Origin: Ningiella ruwaisensis
GTDB taxonomy: Bacteria; Pseudomonadota; Gammaproteobacteria; Enterobacterales; Alteromonadaceae
Assembly (NCBI RefSeq): GCF_004798935.1
Contig: NZ_RAHT01000003.1
Location: 124,001-188,000, forward strand
Reading direction: 5' to 3'
DNA: 64,000 nt
Below, one piece after another: positions 8,352 to 16,811 of the stretch (the first letter of the stretch is position 1; every line of letters starts with the position of its first letter). The notes beneath the pieces were generated by a model, which ran no database searches, was not told the origin of the DNA, and was given only the letters and a program-made list of their open reading frames with translations. Made by a program: the position numbers and the translations under genes.

Positions 8352-10025
8352 CTACCGATCTAGCGCTTTCATCGCCTTTTTAAATTGGCTGTGCTCAAAA
8401 CTACCAGAAGCAAGTTCAGGTTCGATACGCTTATTAGATGCTTGCTCATACTGATAGGCAATATTCAAAAGTGTTGCCTCATCCCATGCAGTGCCCATAA
8501 AACTCACATTAACAGGTAACCCTCGCATGCTTCCCATGGGCACAGACACTTGCGGGTAACCGGCGATAGCCGCCATCCACCCGGCACCGGCAAAACCGCC
8601 CGGAAAGCTGTCGCCATATATCGGATCAATTAAAAATGCGGGCGTTTGAGAAGGCATCATTACAGCGTCGACGTCATATTCTTTGAGTAATTTGTCGATA
8701 CCATCCTTGCGGGTTGATTGCTGTAAAAAACGCAAAAGTTCTTTATAGTCTTCGTTATAACCTTGCGTTGCCTGTGCATCAATAAATAAAGACTGACCAA
8801 AAATCGCCAGTTCGCGTTCGTTTGCTTTGTTAAACGCAATTAATTGTTCCAAGCTTCGAACTTCCACGTCAGGTGCAGCTTGGGATAAATACTTATTTAG
8901 CTCATGTTTAAACTCAATCAACAACAACTGCGTAGCCTTGGGCCAAAAACCTTCAGGCGTTTCGTATTTATCAATTTCTACAATTTCTACGCCCTGCGAT
9001 TCAAGCACCGAAACCGCTTCATCCAATGCGTCAACAATTTCCTTATGATCAGACTGCACGGCTCTAAAAACCGCAATGCGTTTGCCTTTTAATGGCGTGT
9101 CTAACACTTCAACATAGTTTCGTTTGTTTTTATCAGCGAGCGTTGTAGCAGGGTCGGTGGTATCGCTGCCTGCCATGACGCTTAGCATCAGCGCGGCATC
9201 TTTTACTGTGCGCGTCATAGGACCAGCGGTATCTTGCGTAACAGAAATAGGCACAATATGCGTGCGTGAAAGCAAGCCAACGGTAGGCTTGACCCCAACA
9301 ATGCCATTCATCGCAGAAGGACAGATAATACTCCCGTTGGTTTCAGTTCCAATACCAAGCGGTGAAAAATGCGCGGCAATAGCTGCACCTGTGCCAGATG
9401 ACGAGCCACAAGGTGTTCGATCAAGGCTGTGGGGGTTTCGGGTTTGTCCACCTACTGCACTCCAGCCGGAAACAGAATCTTCATCACGAAAATTAGCCCA
9501 CTCAGACAAATTGGTTTTGCCAAGAATGATTGCGCCAGCTTCCTTTAAACGCTGAATGATTGGCGCATCTCGCTTTGTGTGATTGTTGATCAAAGCCAAA
9601 CTGCCAGCCGTGGTGGGCATATTCGATGTTTCAATATTGTCTTTTACTAACACTGGAACGCCGTGAAGCGGTCCGCGCAGCTTTCCTTGCTTTGCTTCTT
9701 GGTCGCGCTCAGAGGCAATTTTTAAAGCCTGTGGATTTAATGCAATAATAGATTGCACTTGCGGTCCGTCGCGATCCAGTTCTGCTATGCGCAACAAATA
9801 GGCATTGACTGCTTCAACAGCCGTAATCTCTTGCACGGCTATCTTTTGCTGCAGTTCGGTGGCGCTCAGTGCCGTGATATCTTGTGACGCATCATCTTTA
9901 TTTAGTGCAAAAGCATTAGCAGTAAATACCATCAAAAAGGCTGTGGTGAGCATGGCTTGAAGTGAACGAAAACGATTATTTATTTGAAGTCTTCGATAAA
10001 ATGGCACACTAGTAACGTTATTCAT
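8352..10025 (-). CDS. Exported amidase (amidase signature family)
   Basis: Amidase-signature hydrolase of 557 aa that should act in the periplasm or outside the cell, cleaving a C-N amide bond. The Ser-cisSer-Lys triad is visible as the Lys of VLVKDNIET, the Ser of GSSSGTGAA, and the second Ser of the glycine-serine-rich strand TETNGSIICPSAMNG. An N-terminal membrane segment (LTTAFLMVFTANAFA) after a basic region acts as a signal peptide. The ATG at 10025 is chosen; a TTG two codons upstream is the only alternative. Close homologues are annotated only broadly as amidases, so the substrate is unknown. Confidence 0.88.
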   Translation of the reverse strand: MNNVTSVPFYRRLQINNRFRSLQAMLTTAFLMVFTANAFALNKDDASQDITALSATELQQKIAVQEITAVEAVNAYLLRIAELDRDGPQVQSIIALNPQALKIASERDQEAKQGKLRGPLHGVPVLVKDNIETSNMPTTAGSLALINNHTKRDAPIIQRLKEAGAIILGKTNLSEWANFRDEDSVSGWSAVGGQTRNPHSLDRTPCGSSSGTGAAIAAHFSPLGIGTETNGSIICPSAMNGIVGVKPTVGLLSRTHIVPISVTQDTAGPMTRTVKDAALMLSVMAGSDTTDPATTLADKNKRNYVEVLDTPLKGKRIAVFRAVQSDHKEIVDALDEAVSVLESQGVEIVEIDKYETPEGFWPKATQLLLIEFKHELNKYLSQAAPDVEVRSLEQLIAFNKANERELAIFGQSLFIDAQATQGYNEDYKELLRFLQQSTRKDGIDKLLKEYDVDAVMMPSQTPAFLIDPIYGDSFPGGFAGAGWMAAIAGYPQVSVPMGSMRGLPVNVSFMGTAWDEATLLNIAYQYEQASNKRIEPELASGSFEHSQFKKAMKALDR

Positions 10026-10415
10026 TTGCAAATTATTCTTTTTTTCAGGAATTACCGTGTAACCAACGTTAAGCCACTTTTACTTAATAGGCAATACAGG
10101 ATAAAAGCTTCAACCTTTTTACCGATACTAATATCAACTTTTTCCTGATGATTTGCGTGTTAAAGATCGGAAAAACAGTTATTTTGAAAAATAAAATATA
10201 TAAATCAATAATTTAAAAATGTTTTGTTATAATATTTCAAAATTTTCAAGCGCTAAAAATTTACACTCTGGTTATAGGAGAATAGATTTTAATAACCACT
10301 AGTTATCGAAAACGCTAATCTTTACCCTATATTTGGCGTAAACCTCTCTAAACAAAGTGTTAACACTTTAAATTAAAGAAGTTGTAATTCAGTCAATTAG
10401 GTTAAAGGAAATATT
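10026..10415. other. AT-rich divergent promoter region
   Basis: About 390 bp between the divergent amidase and carbonic anhydrase genes, strongly AT-rich. A TATAAT element occurs at 10228-10233 facing the carbonic anhydrase gene but has no good -35 partner. No ORF or repeat was recognised. Confidence 0.4.
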
Positions 10416-11183
10416 ATGAAAAAGCTGTTATTAGGTGGTTTATTGACGATGGCAAGTGCATCTGTACTTGCAGCAGATGTATGCGAAGGCTACGGACCCC
10501 AAACCAGTCGAGACATTGACCAGCGCGATGGTGAAAATAAGGTTGTTTTTTCAATGGCGCCTCCTTCCACTCAAATGAATTTGTGTAATATCCATTTCCA
10601 TAAAAACGCAGAGCACAGAGCAAAAGACTTTTCAGTGCCTGCAACTGAAGGAGCTGGATTTATGTGTGGCATGAGCCAAAACCTGACCGCAGCGGAGCTG
10701 AAAGCACCTGAAGGTAAAGTGTGCGGAAACCTCAAGCCGGGTGATACCATTGAAATGCATTGGGTACATACCTCATGTGACGTCGCACCAGGCCCCGGCC
10801 TTGGAAGCTGTTTATCAGACAAATGTGCCAACCCAGACTTACGTGTTGAAACGCAAGTTTTCACCCTTGTGAACGACCCAGATGCCCTTGACTTCAATGA
10901 TATGGATTACGACGGTAATGTTGTAAACGGCTATCATCAGCCTAAAATGATCCCCGATACAACAGGTGAGCCAGTTGAGTTTTTAGGTTCAACAACTGGC
11001 CCGTCATATACCGAACAAGTGTGTTCACCACTTCAAGTTAGCTGGTCAGTGCGTCCAAGCTGCGCGAAGCTGGATATAAACAGTATTGCTAAATGGTGTG
11101 AAAGCAATGAGTTTGAAGAGCGTGAAGGTCATGGCGTTCGCGAATTGGTAACAGACAAGCGTTTATTGTCAGTTATTAACTAA
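10416..11183 (+). CDS. Delta-class-like carbonic anhydrase, exported
   Basis: A 255-aa exported protein matching the delta-type carbonic anhydrase family: Sec signal peptide (residues 1-19, cleavage near VLA-A), several cysteines likely to form disulfides, and a histidine-rich core CNIHFHKNAEHRAKDF (His60, His62, His67) plus MHWVHTSC (His115, His118), which should supply the zinc ligands. It would interconvert CO2 and bicarbonate in the periplasm. The family was first characterised in marine algae and is widespread in marine bacteria. AAAGGAAAT precedes the ATG. The gene stands alone with its own terminator. Confidence 0.85.
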   Translation: MKKLLLGGLLTMASASVLAADVCEGYGPQTSRDIDQRDGENKVVFSMAPPSTQMNLCNIHFHKNAEHRAKDFSVPATEGAGFMCGMSQNLTAAELKAPEGKVCGNLKPGDTIEMHWVHTSCDVAPGPGLGSCLSDKCANPDLRVETQVFTLVNDPDALDFNDMDYDGNVVNGYHQPKMIPDTTGEPVEFLGSTTGPSYTEQVCSPLQVSWSVRPSCAKLDINSIAKWCESNEFEEREGHGVRELVTDKRLLSVIN

Positions 11184-11219
11184 GTTCGATTTACATACAT
11201 TCCCAATGTGTGACTTTAG

Positions 11220-11247
11220 GCCGGGCATTTTGCTCGGCTATTTTGTT
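11220..11247 (+). terminator. Rho-independent terminator after carbonic anhydrase
   Basis: Stem GCCGGGC / GCTCGGC (one G-T pair) with an ATTTT loop, followed by TATTTTGTT. Confidence 0.65.
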
Positions 11248-11335
11248 AATCTTTTTCCTATTTAAAGCGCTTATTCCCTGAAGTCTTTATAAAGAATGCC
11301 GATAAATTCCTTAACATCCATCTAATCGGTACATC

Positions 11336-12628
11336 ATGACAGCAGTAAAACGATATACCCTTCCTGTAGAAAAGCTCAAACCTGGCATGGTGATCCATAG
11401 CATCGCCGTTCAATCGGGTAAGCTGGTAGTAAAAAAGAAAGGAAGAGTGCGCCACTTAAACATCATCGATCAGCTCATTGCTAGTGGCGTGGAATCTGTT
11501 GTGATTGAACATAAAGTCGCCAATCCTAAAACTTCGGCGAAGCCAGCTTCGCCTCCAAAGCTGCCAAAAAAGGCTGATGTGGCTAGCAAAAGTGAGCAAA
11601 TAAAAGAAAGCGAGATCAAAGAGCAACTTGAGACCATAGATTTGCACGACGAGTTTGAATCTGAAGAGGTCCTGGCATTTCCCAAGCTTTCAACACCCAC
11701 GCCAAGTAGCTTTGAAGATGAGCTAGATATTGCTGAAGGGCTGGTTATTGAATGTAAAAAGCTCCATAAAAAGCTGGCACTGAATATCGAAAAAGGACTT
11801 AAAATTGATGTAAGCGAATCAAAAAAGCTGGTGTCGGAGTTACAGCTTTCTTTAATGCGTAATCCAGATGCATTGCTGTGTTTAAGTATGATCCGAAATG
11901 AAGGCCAATACTTGAGTAACCATGCCATGCATACATCCATTTTAATGTGTCACTTTGCGCAGCATTTAGGTTTTTCTGAAGTGGATTGCCAGCGCCTTGG
12001 TTTGCTTGGTTACTTTTTTGATATTGGCATGCTTAAAGTGCCAAAGCACATCTTGAATAAGCAAGGCCGCCCAACTGAAGAAGAGCATAAGCTCATTCAG
12101 GCGCACGTTTGGCACTCACTTGAGTTGCTAGAGCCACTGAAACTCGACAATGAAATAAAACTTGCCATTGAACAGCACCATGAGCGCTTAGACGGCAGCG
12201 GCTATCCGCATCAACTTATTGCTGAAGACATACACAAATTCAGCCGAATGCTTGCGATTGTGGACTGTTACGATGCAATGACCACCAACCGCCCGCACCA
12301 GAAAAAATCAACGCCCGCATCAGCCTTAAAGATGATCTCCAACAAAGAATTTGGTTACGATACAAAACTTGCAATGCAGTTTATTCGCTGTATGGGTGTT
12401 TATCCTGTAGGTAGTTTGGTTGTGCTGTCGAATAACCATATTGCTGTTGTGATAAAAACCAATCGAAAAGATGCGCTTAAACCAAAAGTACGGCAGTTCT
12501 ATAATATTTCAGGCAACGAGTATGTTGATACCGTCGATATCAACCTGGCCGATGGCATTGAAATAAGTATACAAAAGCCGACTCTGGCAGAGATTTATCA
12601 AATCGACATTAGTCGAGCTGGTTTATAA
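11336..12628 (+). CDS. HD-GYP domain protein with substituted HD pair
   Basis: A 430-aa cytoplasmic protein. The N-terminus (residues 1-60, with VEKLKPGMVIHS) matches the DUF3391 domain common before HD-GYP domains, then comes an acidic linker, then the HD-GYP domain from about 170 to 390 with HHERLDGSGYP at 281-291. HD-GYP proteins usually hydrolyse cyclic di-GMP through an H-HD-H-H-H metal site. Here the expected HD pair of LLHDIGK reads YFFDIGM (Phe228-Asp229), so one metal-binding histidine is missing while the GYP motif is kept. It may be inactive and act as a c-di-GMP sensor. It precedes a chemotaxis transducer gene. Confidence 0.88.
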   Translation: MTAVKRYTLPVEKLKPGMVIHSIAVQSGKLVVKKKGRVRHLNIIDQLIASGVESVVIEHKVANPKTSAKPASPPKLPKKADVASKSEQIKESEIKEQLETIDLHDEFESEEVLAFPKLSTPTPSSFEDELDIAEGLVIECKKLHKKLALNIEKGLKIDVSESKKLVSELQLSLMRNPDALLCLSMIRNEGQYLSNHAMHTSILMCHFAQHLGFSEVDCQRLGLLGYFFDIGMLKVPKHILNKQGRPTEEEHKLIQAHVWHSLELLEPLKLDNEIKLAIEQHHERLDGSGYPHQLIAEDIHKFSRMLAIVDCYDAMTTNRPHQKKSTPASALKMISNKEFGYDTKLAMQFIRCMGVYPVGSLVVLSNNHIAVVIKTNRKDALKPKVRQFYNISGNEYVDTVDINLADGIEISIQKPTLAEIYQIDISRAGL

Positions 12629-12696
12629 AATAGCGTTTATGCTTTATGCAATTTTGTCGATATAAAGCATGTGTTTTTCATTTTTAGGCAATTCTT

Positions 12697-14175
12697 ATGA
12701 CGCTTCCCTGGTTAGAGAAAGGTAACCATGTCTACCGCGGCGTGCTGATTTTTCAATTTGTGTTAACCCTCTTTATTGGTTATGTCACCGACTCTTTATT
12801 ACTCGGGCTTGGTGCGGGCATTTTTATATTATCACTGCCCTTAGCAATGTTTAGTCTTGCTAAAGATGCCGCATTGACACGACACGCAGCAGTAATCGCC
12901 ACGCAACTTTTTGCTGCACTTCATATACAGCAAACAGGCGGCGTGACCTTCATGCATTTTGAAATTTTTGCTGTGATGGCCGTAACGACAGTTTATCGCG
13001 ATTGGAAAGTGGTCTTATCAAGCGTGTTGGTGGTCGCGTTTCATCACATCGGATTTTACGCCTTACAAGTAAATGGCTCGCCGGTATATATCTTTGAGCA
13101 GAATTATCTAACCCTGTACATCCTTGCAATACATGCACTGTTTGCGATCTCAGAAGGTATAGTACTCGCATTTATTAGCATTCAGTCTCGGAAAGAAGCG
13201 ATGTCAGCATTGGAGCTGTCAGACGCTATTCATCAAATTATGAAAGACAAAGACGCTTTTGACTTAAGTGTCAGAACCTCTAAAACAAGCAAATCTTTAG
13301 CGGAATTTAATACCTTAATTGATGCGTTTTCTTCGTTTATCGGCCAGACAAAAAGCGTTGCTGATAGTATCGCAGACGTCTCTGATGAAATCGATCTGCT
13401 CTCAAAAGAAATGAAACAAGCTAGCTTTAACACGAGTGGTCAGGTGTCGACAATAGCGGCGGCCACTGAAGAAATGACGGCGAATAACGACGACGTTGCC
13501 GAGCGCGCGAACAACGTAAATCGTCTCTCAAGCGATGCCAAAGAATCCAGTGTTAAAGCTAAAAGTGTTGTAGTGCGGTCAAATCAAGAAGTATCGTCTT
13601 TACAAAAAGATTTGGGAACGACCTCTGATGCAATCGTTTTGTTATCGGAAAAGTGTCATCAGATAGAAAGTTTTATGGCTTCAATTAAAGCTATTTCTGA
13701 GCAAACAAACCTTCTGGCGTTAAATGCAGCAATAGAATCTGCGCGAGCGGGTGAACACGGTCGCGGCTTTGCTGTTGTGGCTGATGAAGTGCGACAGCTA
13801 GCGATGCGCACCAAAGAAAACACAGAGCAAATCAGTGAAATAACCGCCGATTTAATTCAAGTTTCGAATGCATCGGTAGAAAAAATGAAAAGCTGCGTAG
13901 AGAAATCATCGTCGGTCTCCAACTCCTCCGATTCAGCAAAAACGATTATAGACACGGTGGCGCAGCATATTTCATCAGTAAGTGAGCAGATGCTCTCAGT
14001 CGCAAGTGCGATTGAAGAGCAATCTATAGCTTCATCTGAAATTTCAAAGTCGACAAATATGCTTGCTAATACTTCAGAAGAACTATCTGAAAATGCAGAA
14101 AAAACGGATGCCAGTTTTAATGCGCTTAGCGCTCAAATTCGCGCTTTAAGACAAGAGTTAGCGAGGTTTAAGTAA
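12697..14175 (+). CDS. Methyl-accepting chemotaxis protein, multi-TM N-terminus
   Basis: A 492-aa chemotaxis signal transducer. Residues 1-170 form about six hydrophobic segments rather than a periplasmic ligand domain, so it likely senses something in or at the membrane. The rest is a long coiled-coil cytoplasmic rod with the conserved hairpin tip [18 protein letters not shown] followed by [15 protein letters not shown]. No HAMP domain is obvious and no CheBR pentapeptide is present at the C-terminus. It lies 68 bp after the HD-GYP gene. Its stop falls at the left edge of the duplicated segment that flanks hipBA. Confidence 0.9.
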   Translation: MTLPWLEKGNHVYRGVLIFQFVLTLFIGYVTDSLLLGLGAGIFILSLPLAMFSLAKDAALTRHAAVIATQLFAALHIQQTGGVTFMHFEIFAVMAVTTVYRDWKVVLSSVLVVAFHHIGFYALQVNGSPVYIFEQNYLTLYILAIHALFAISEGIVLAFISIQSRKEAMSALELSDAIHQIMKDKDAFDLSVRTSKTSKSLAEFNTLIDAFSSFIGQTKSVADSIADVSDEIDLLSKEMKQASFNTSGQVSTIAAATEEMTANNDDVAERANNVNRLSSDAKESSVKAKSVVVRSNQEVSSLQKDLGTTSDAIVLLSEKCHQIESFMASIKAISEQTNLLALNAAIESARAGEHGRGFAVVADEVRQLAMRTKENTEQISEITADLIQVSNASVEKMKSCVEKSSSVSNSSDSAKTIIDTVAQHISSVSEQMLSVASAIEEQSIASSEISKSTNMLANTSEELSENAEKTDASFNALSAQIRALRQELARFK

Positions 14176-14292
14176 ACTTATCAAGCTGAGGTTATAGTGT
14201 AAATTTGGCACAAACAAATTAATTAGCTATTCTGCTTAGATGACAAATAACTACTATAACCTTCACGCCGAGCAGTATTTCAACGAAACGAT
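14171..14292 (+). repeat. Direct repeat copy 1 flanking hipBA
   Basis: 122 bp nearly identical to 16116-16240 (a 3-bp indel and about five substitutions). It comprises the upstream region and the first 18 codons of the methyltransferase gene whose intact copy starts at 16188. Similarity stops abruptly after ACGAAACGAT. Confidence 0.92.
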
Positions 14293-14344
14293 TTTAGCTC
14301 CGCTTGCAGAGTCATGTTTAAATTTCCAGTCCAAATCGACATAA
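14240..14344 (+). pseudogene. 5' remnant of methyltransferase gene
   Basis: The first 18 codons are identical in sequence to the start of the intact methyltransferase gene at 16188 (MTNNYYNLHAEQYFNETI). The frame then changes to unrelated sequence and stops after 34 codons. This is the stump left when the hipBA segment was inserted, or the remains of an older allele of the same gene. Confidence 0.85.
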
Positions 14345-14403
14345 CACTTTTCTGTGTAGATATGTTCGACATATCAAAACTAAATCCATTCGACCCCGAG
14401 AAA

Positions 14404-14427
14404 ATATGGATACAATAGTATCCATAT
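14404..14427. promoter_or_regulatory. HipB-type operator
   Basis: Perfect 10-bp inverted repeat ATATGGATAC-AATA-GTATCCATAT, about 50 bp before hipB. The half-site TATCC is the one known for E. coli HipB operators; a further half-site GTATCC occurs at 14459-14464. A TATAAT at 14443-14448 lies between them, so binding would block the promoter and autoregulate hipBA. Confidence 0.75.
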
Positions 14428-14479
14428 TATGTTCTATTTCGTTATAATAGATATAACTGTATCCACGTGATTGTTGCTG

Positions 14480-14770
14480 ATGAATTTTACCTTACTTGAT
14501 GATACCGATGTAAGCCAAGCCTATGCGACTTATTTGCGGGAGTTACGCAGGCGCGCAAAGTTGTCACGAGTTGCGTTGGCTGAGCGAAGCTGCGTACCTG
14601 CGGCCACCATTAAAAAGTTTGAGCTGACCGGGCAAATTTCATTTCGCCAATTGCTGTTGCTATGGCAGACCCTTGATTCGCTAGAGAGGCTTTATCAGCT
14701 CACGCAACCTAACAAAGAGCGCACCACTATGCCCTCCAGTATTGATGAGGTGCTAAAAAATGACTTTTAA
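14480..14770 (+). CDS. hipB: HipB-like XRE antitoxin
   Basis: A 96-aa helix-turn-helix protein (LRRRAKLSRVALAERSCVPAATIKKFELTG) with a C-terminal segment of the kind that contacts HipA. It should neutralise HipA and repress the operon at the inverted repeat upstream. The ATG at 14480 is chosen over a TTG at 14471. It overlaps hipA by 11 bp, as expected for coupled antitoxin-toxin genes. Confidence 0.85.
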   Translation: MNFTLLDDTDVSQAYATYLRELRRRAKLSRVALAERSCVPAATIKKFELTGQISFRQLLLLWQTLDSLERLYQLTQPNKERTTMPSSIDEVLKNDF

Positions 14771-16106
14771 ACCCATTCAAAAACTCACCGTCACCCGCAC
14801 CTTAAGTTCAGGAGAGCAGGTTCCTGTAGGGGTCTTGGCTCAGAATCGGCAAGGTGCTTTTTTTCAGTATGTAGACAGCTATTTAGAGCAGTTTGCCAAT
14901 TTATCACCTTTTACTTTGCAAGCGAACACGCAAGTTCAAGCCGCACCTAAAGAGCCGCATCAAGGTGTACATGGTGTATTTGGAGATTGTTTGCCCGATG
15001 GATGGGGCATGCTGTTACAAGATCGTATTTTTCGGCAAAAGGGCATCCTGCCTAATCAATTAACGGCGATGGATAGGTTAGCCTTTGTTGGTGATAAAGG
15101 TATGGGAGCATTGTCTTTTTCTCCGGTGTCTGAGTTTTCAGCCACCACGCACGCGGATATTGATTTAGCAACCTTGGGCTTAGAAGCACAAACGCTGTTC
15201 GATGCTTCAATGTCAGATTATATAGACGCTAACCGCGATCACTTAGATGAGCATTCTCAACAGGTGTTGGCCGCATTAGCCGCCGGAGGTAGTTCGGGTG
15301 GAGCAAGGCCCAAGGCGCAGATTTATATGCCCGCAGGGGAAACTCAGCAGTGTCGAACCTTTGCTCAGCCTGGAGATGAGGCTTGGCTGGTTAAGTTTAC
15401 CTCTAAAAATCTCGCACTCGGGCATGAAGAAGGTTTGTGTGAGGCAGTCTATTTGCAAATGGCAGAACTTGCTAAGTGTCAACCGCCGCAATGGCAACTC
15501 ATTGAAGCACCAACTACAAGCGGTGCGTCTGCGTGGTTAGCGCTTAAGCGTTTTGATTATGTCACTGAACAGGCCGGTTTGGGCAGCAAGCGCAGTGCAG
15601 GTCGATTGCATATGCACAGCGCTTGCGGGCTGCTGGATGCAGACTTTAGAACGCCAAGCTTAGATTATATTGACTTGATCAAAGCTAGCCGTCAGTTGTG
15701 TAAATCTCCAGCTGCTGGACAACTGCAATTTCGCCGTGCCATGTTTAACCTGCTGTCGTCTAACCAAGACGACCACAGTAAAAACTGGGCGTTTTTGCAA
15801 GCGGATGACGGTCAATGGGATCCTGCACCTTTTTACGATGTTACTTACAGCCCACATCCATTCAACGAACACGCCACTGCGTTCGGAGGTTATGGCAAAG
15901 CGCCACCGCTTAAGGTGATACAAAAACTAGCGAGAAGTGCTGGCTATGGGAGTTGGCATGAGGCAAAGCAAGTCATTGAAGAAGTTGCAGAAGCCATTAG
16001 TCAATTTACTTATCTTGCGACGCAGCAAGGGATCAGCAAAACTACAGTGTCTGCGATTGCTAAGACATTGGGCCAGCGTAAACAGGAAAATGCAGCGCTG
16101 TTTTAA
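14760..16106 (+). CDS. hipA: HipA-family serine/threonine kinase toxin
   Basis: A 448-aa HipA-type kinase. Known HipA phosphorylates glutamyl-tRNA synthetase and slows growth, giving persistence. The active site looks complete: GVFGDCLPDGWG in the N-subdomain, the glycine-rich loop ALAAGGSSGGARPKA, WLVKFTS with the ATP-binding lysine, the catalytic NQDDHSKNW, and APFYDVTYSP with the metal-binding aspartate. Length is close to E. coli HipA (440 aa). Together with hipB it forms the only content of a 1.8-kb insert between two copies of a methyltransferase gene start. Confidence 0.92.
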   Translation: MTFKPIQKLTVTRTLSSGEQVPVGVLAQNRQGAFFQYVDSYLEQFANLSPFTLQANTQVQAAPKEPHQGVHGVFGDCLPDGWGMLLQDRIFRQKGILPNQLTAMDRLAFVGDKGMGALSFSPVSEFSATTHADIDLATLGLEAQTLFDASMSDYIDANRDHLDEHSQQVLAALAAGGSSGGARPKAQIYMPAGETQQCRTFAQPGDEAWLVKFTSKNLALGHEEGLCEAVYLQMAELAKCQPPQWQLIEAPTTSGASAWLALKRFDYVTEQAGLGSKRSAGRLHMHSACGLLDADFRTPSLDYIDLIKASRQLCKSPAAGQLQFRRAMFNLLSSNQDDHSKNWAFLQADDGQWDPAPFYDVTYSPHPFNEHATAFGGYGKAPPLKVIQKLARSAGYGSWHEAKQVIEEVAEAISQFTYLATQQGISKTTVSAIAKTLGQRKQENAALF

Positions 16107-16115
16107 TAAAAGTAA

Positions 16116-16240
16116 AGTAAACTTGTCGAGCTGATGAGGTTATAGTGTAAATTTGGCACAAACAAATTAATTAGCTATTCTGCTGTAATGACAAATAACT
16201 ACTATAACCTTCACGCCGAGCAGTATTTCAACGAAACGAT
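16116..16240 (+). repeat. Direct repeat copy 2 flanking hipBA
   Basis: 125-bp partner of 14171-14292. This copy is continuous with the intact methyltransferase gene and supplies its promoter region and first 18 codons. No short inverted terminal repeats or transposase gene accompany the insert. Confidence 0.92.
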
Positions 16241-16811
16241 ATTACTGCCAATGGACGATGTGATAGCGCGATTTTTACAACGCATACCCGAAGACGCGAA
16301 AATACTTGATTTAGGTTGTGGCTCAGGTCGTGATAGCCTTTATTTTATTGAAAAAGGATTTTCAGTAACAGCCATTGATGGTAGCGAGGCATTGGCAAAA
16401 AGAGCATCGCAGCTTATTGGGCAAGACGTGTTGGTCCAGGATTTTCGTGCACTGTCTTTACCATCTGAGTTTGATGGAATTTGGGCGTGTGCCAGTTTGT
16501 TGCATCTACCTAAAAAAGACATGCTGCCTGTGTTGCATTACCTTAAAGCTCACCTCTCACCAAATGGTATTTTTTTCGCTTCTTTTAAAGCTAAAAGCAA
16601 TGCAAAGGCTAAAGCAAAAAGCGAAGAGATCATGTTTGCAGACGAAGGCGTGGATTCAAGAGGGCGTTTTTTTGCATATTATGAAATGGATGAGTTGATT
16701 GCTGTGTTTCAACAAGCTGGTTTTCAAGTTGTCGAGCAATGGCAAGAGTGCAAGCCGTTGCGCGAAAGTATGCAATCCTGGCTGAACGTGATTGTTACGC
16801 ATGCAAACTAA
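16188..16811 (+). CDS. Class I SAM-dependent methyltransferase
   Basis: A 207-aa small-molecule-type methyltransferase, TehB/UbiE-like. SAM-binding motif I is ILDLGCGSGRDSLYF, motif II ends with the acidic VTAIDGS, and WACASLLHLPKKDM matches the post-motif region. The substrate cannot be inferred. Its stop lies 11 bp inside the start of the helicase gene, so the two are translated together. That coupling suggests a linked role, possibly in defence or modification, although the methyltransferase lacks DNA-methylase signatures such as DPPY. Confidence 0.88.
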   Translation: MTNNYYNLHAEQYFNETILLPMDDVIARFLQRIPEDAKILDLGCGSGRDSLYFIEKGFSVTAIDGSEALAKRASQLIGQDVLVQDFRALSLPSEFDGIWACASLLHLPKKDMLPVLHYLKAHLSPNGIFFASFKAKSNAKAKAKSEEIMFADEGVDSRGRFFAYYEMDELIAVFQQAGFQVVEQWQECKPLRESMQSWLNVIVTHAN

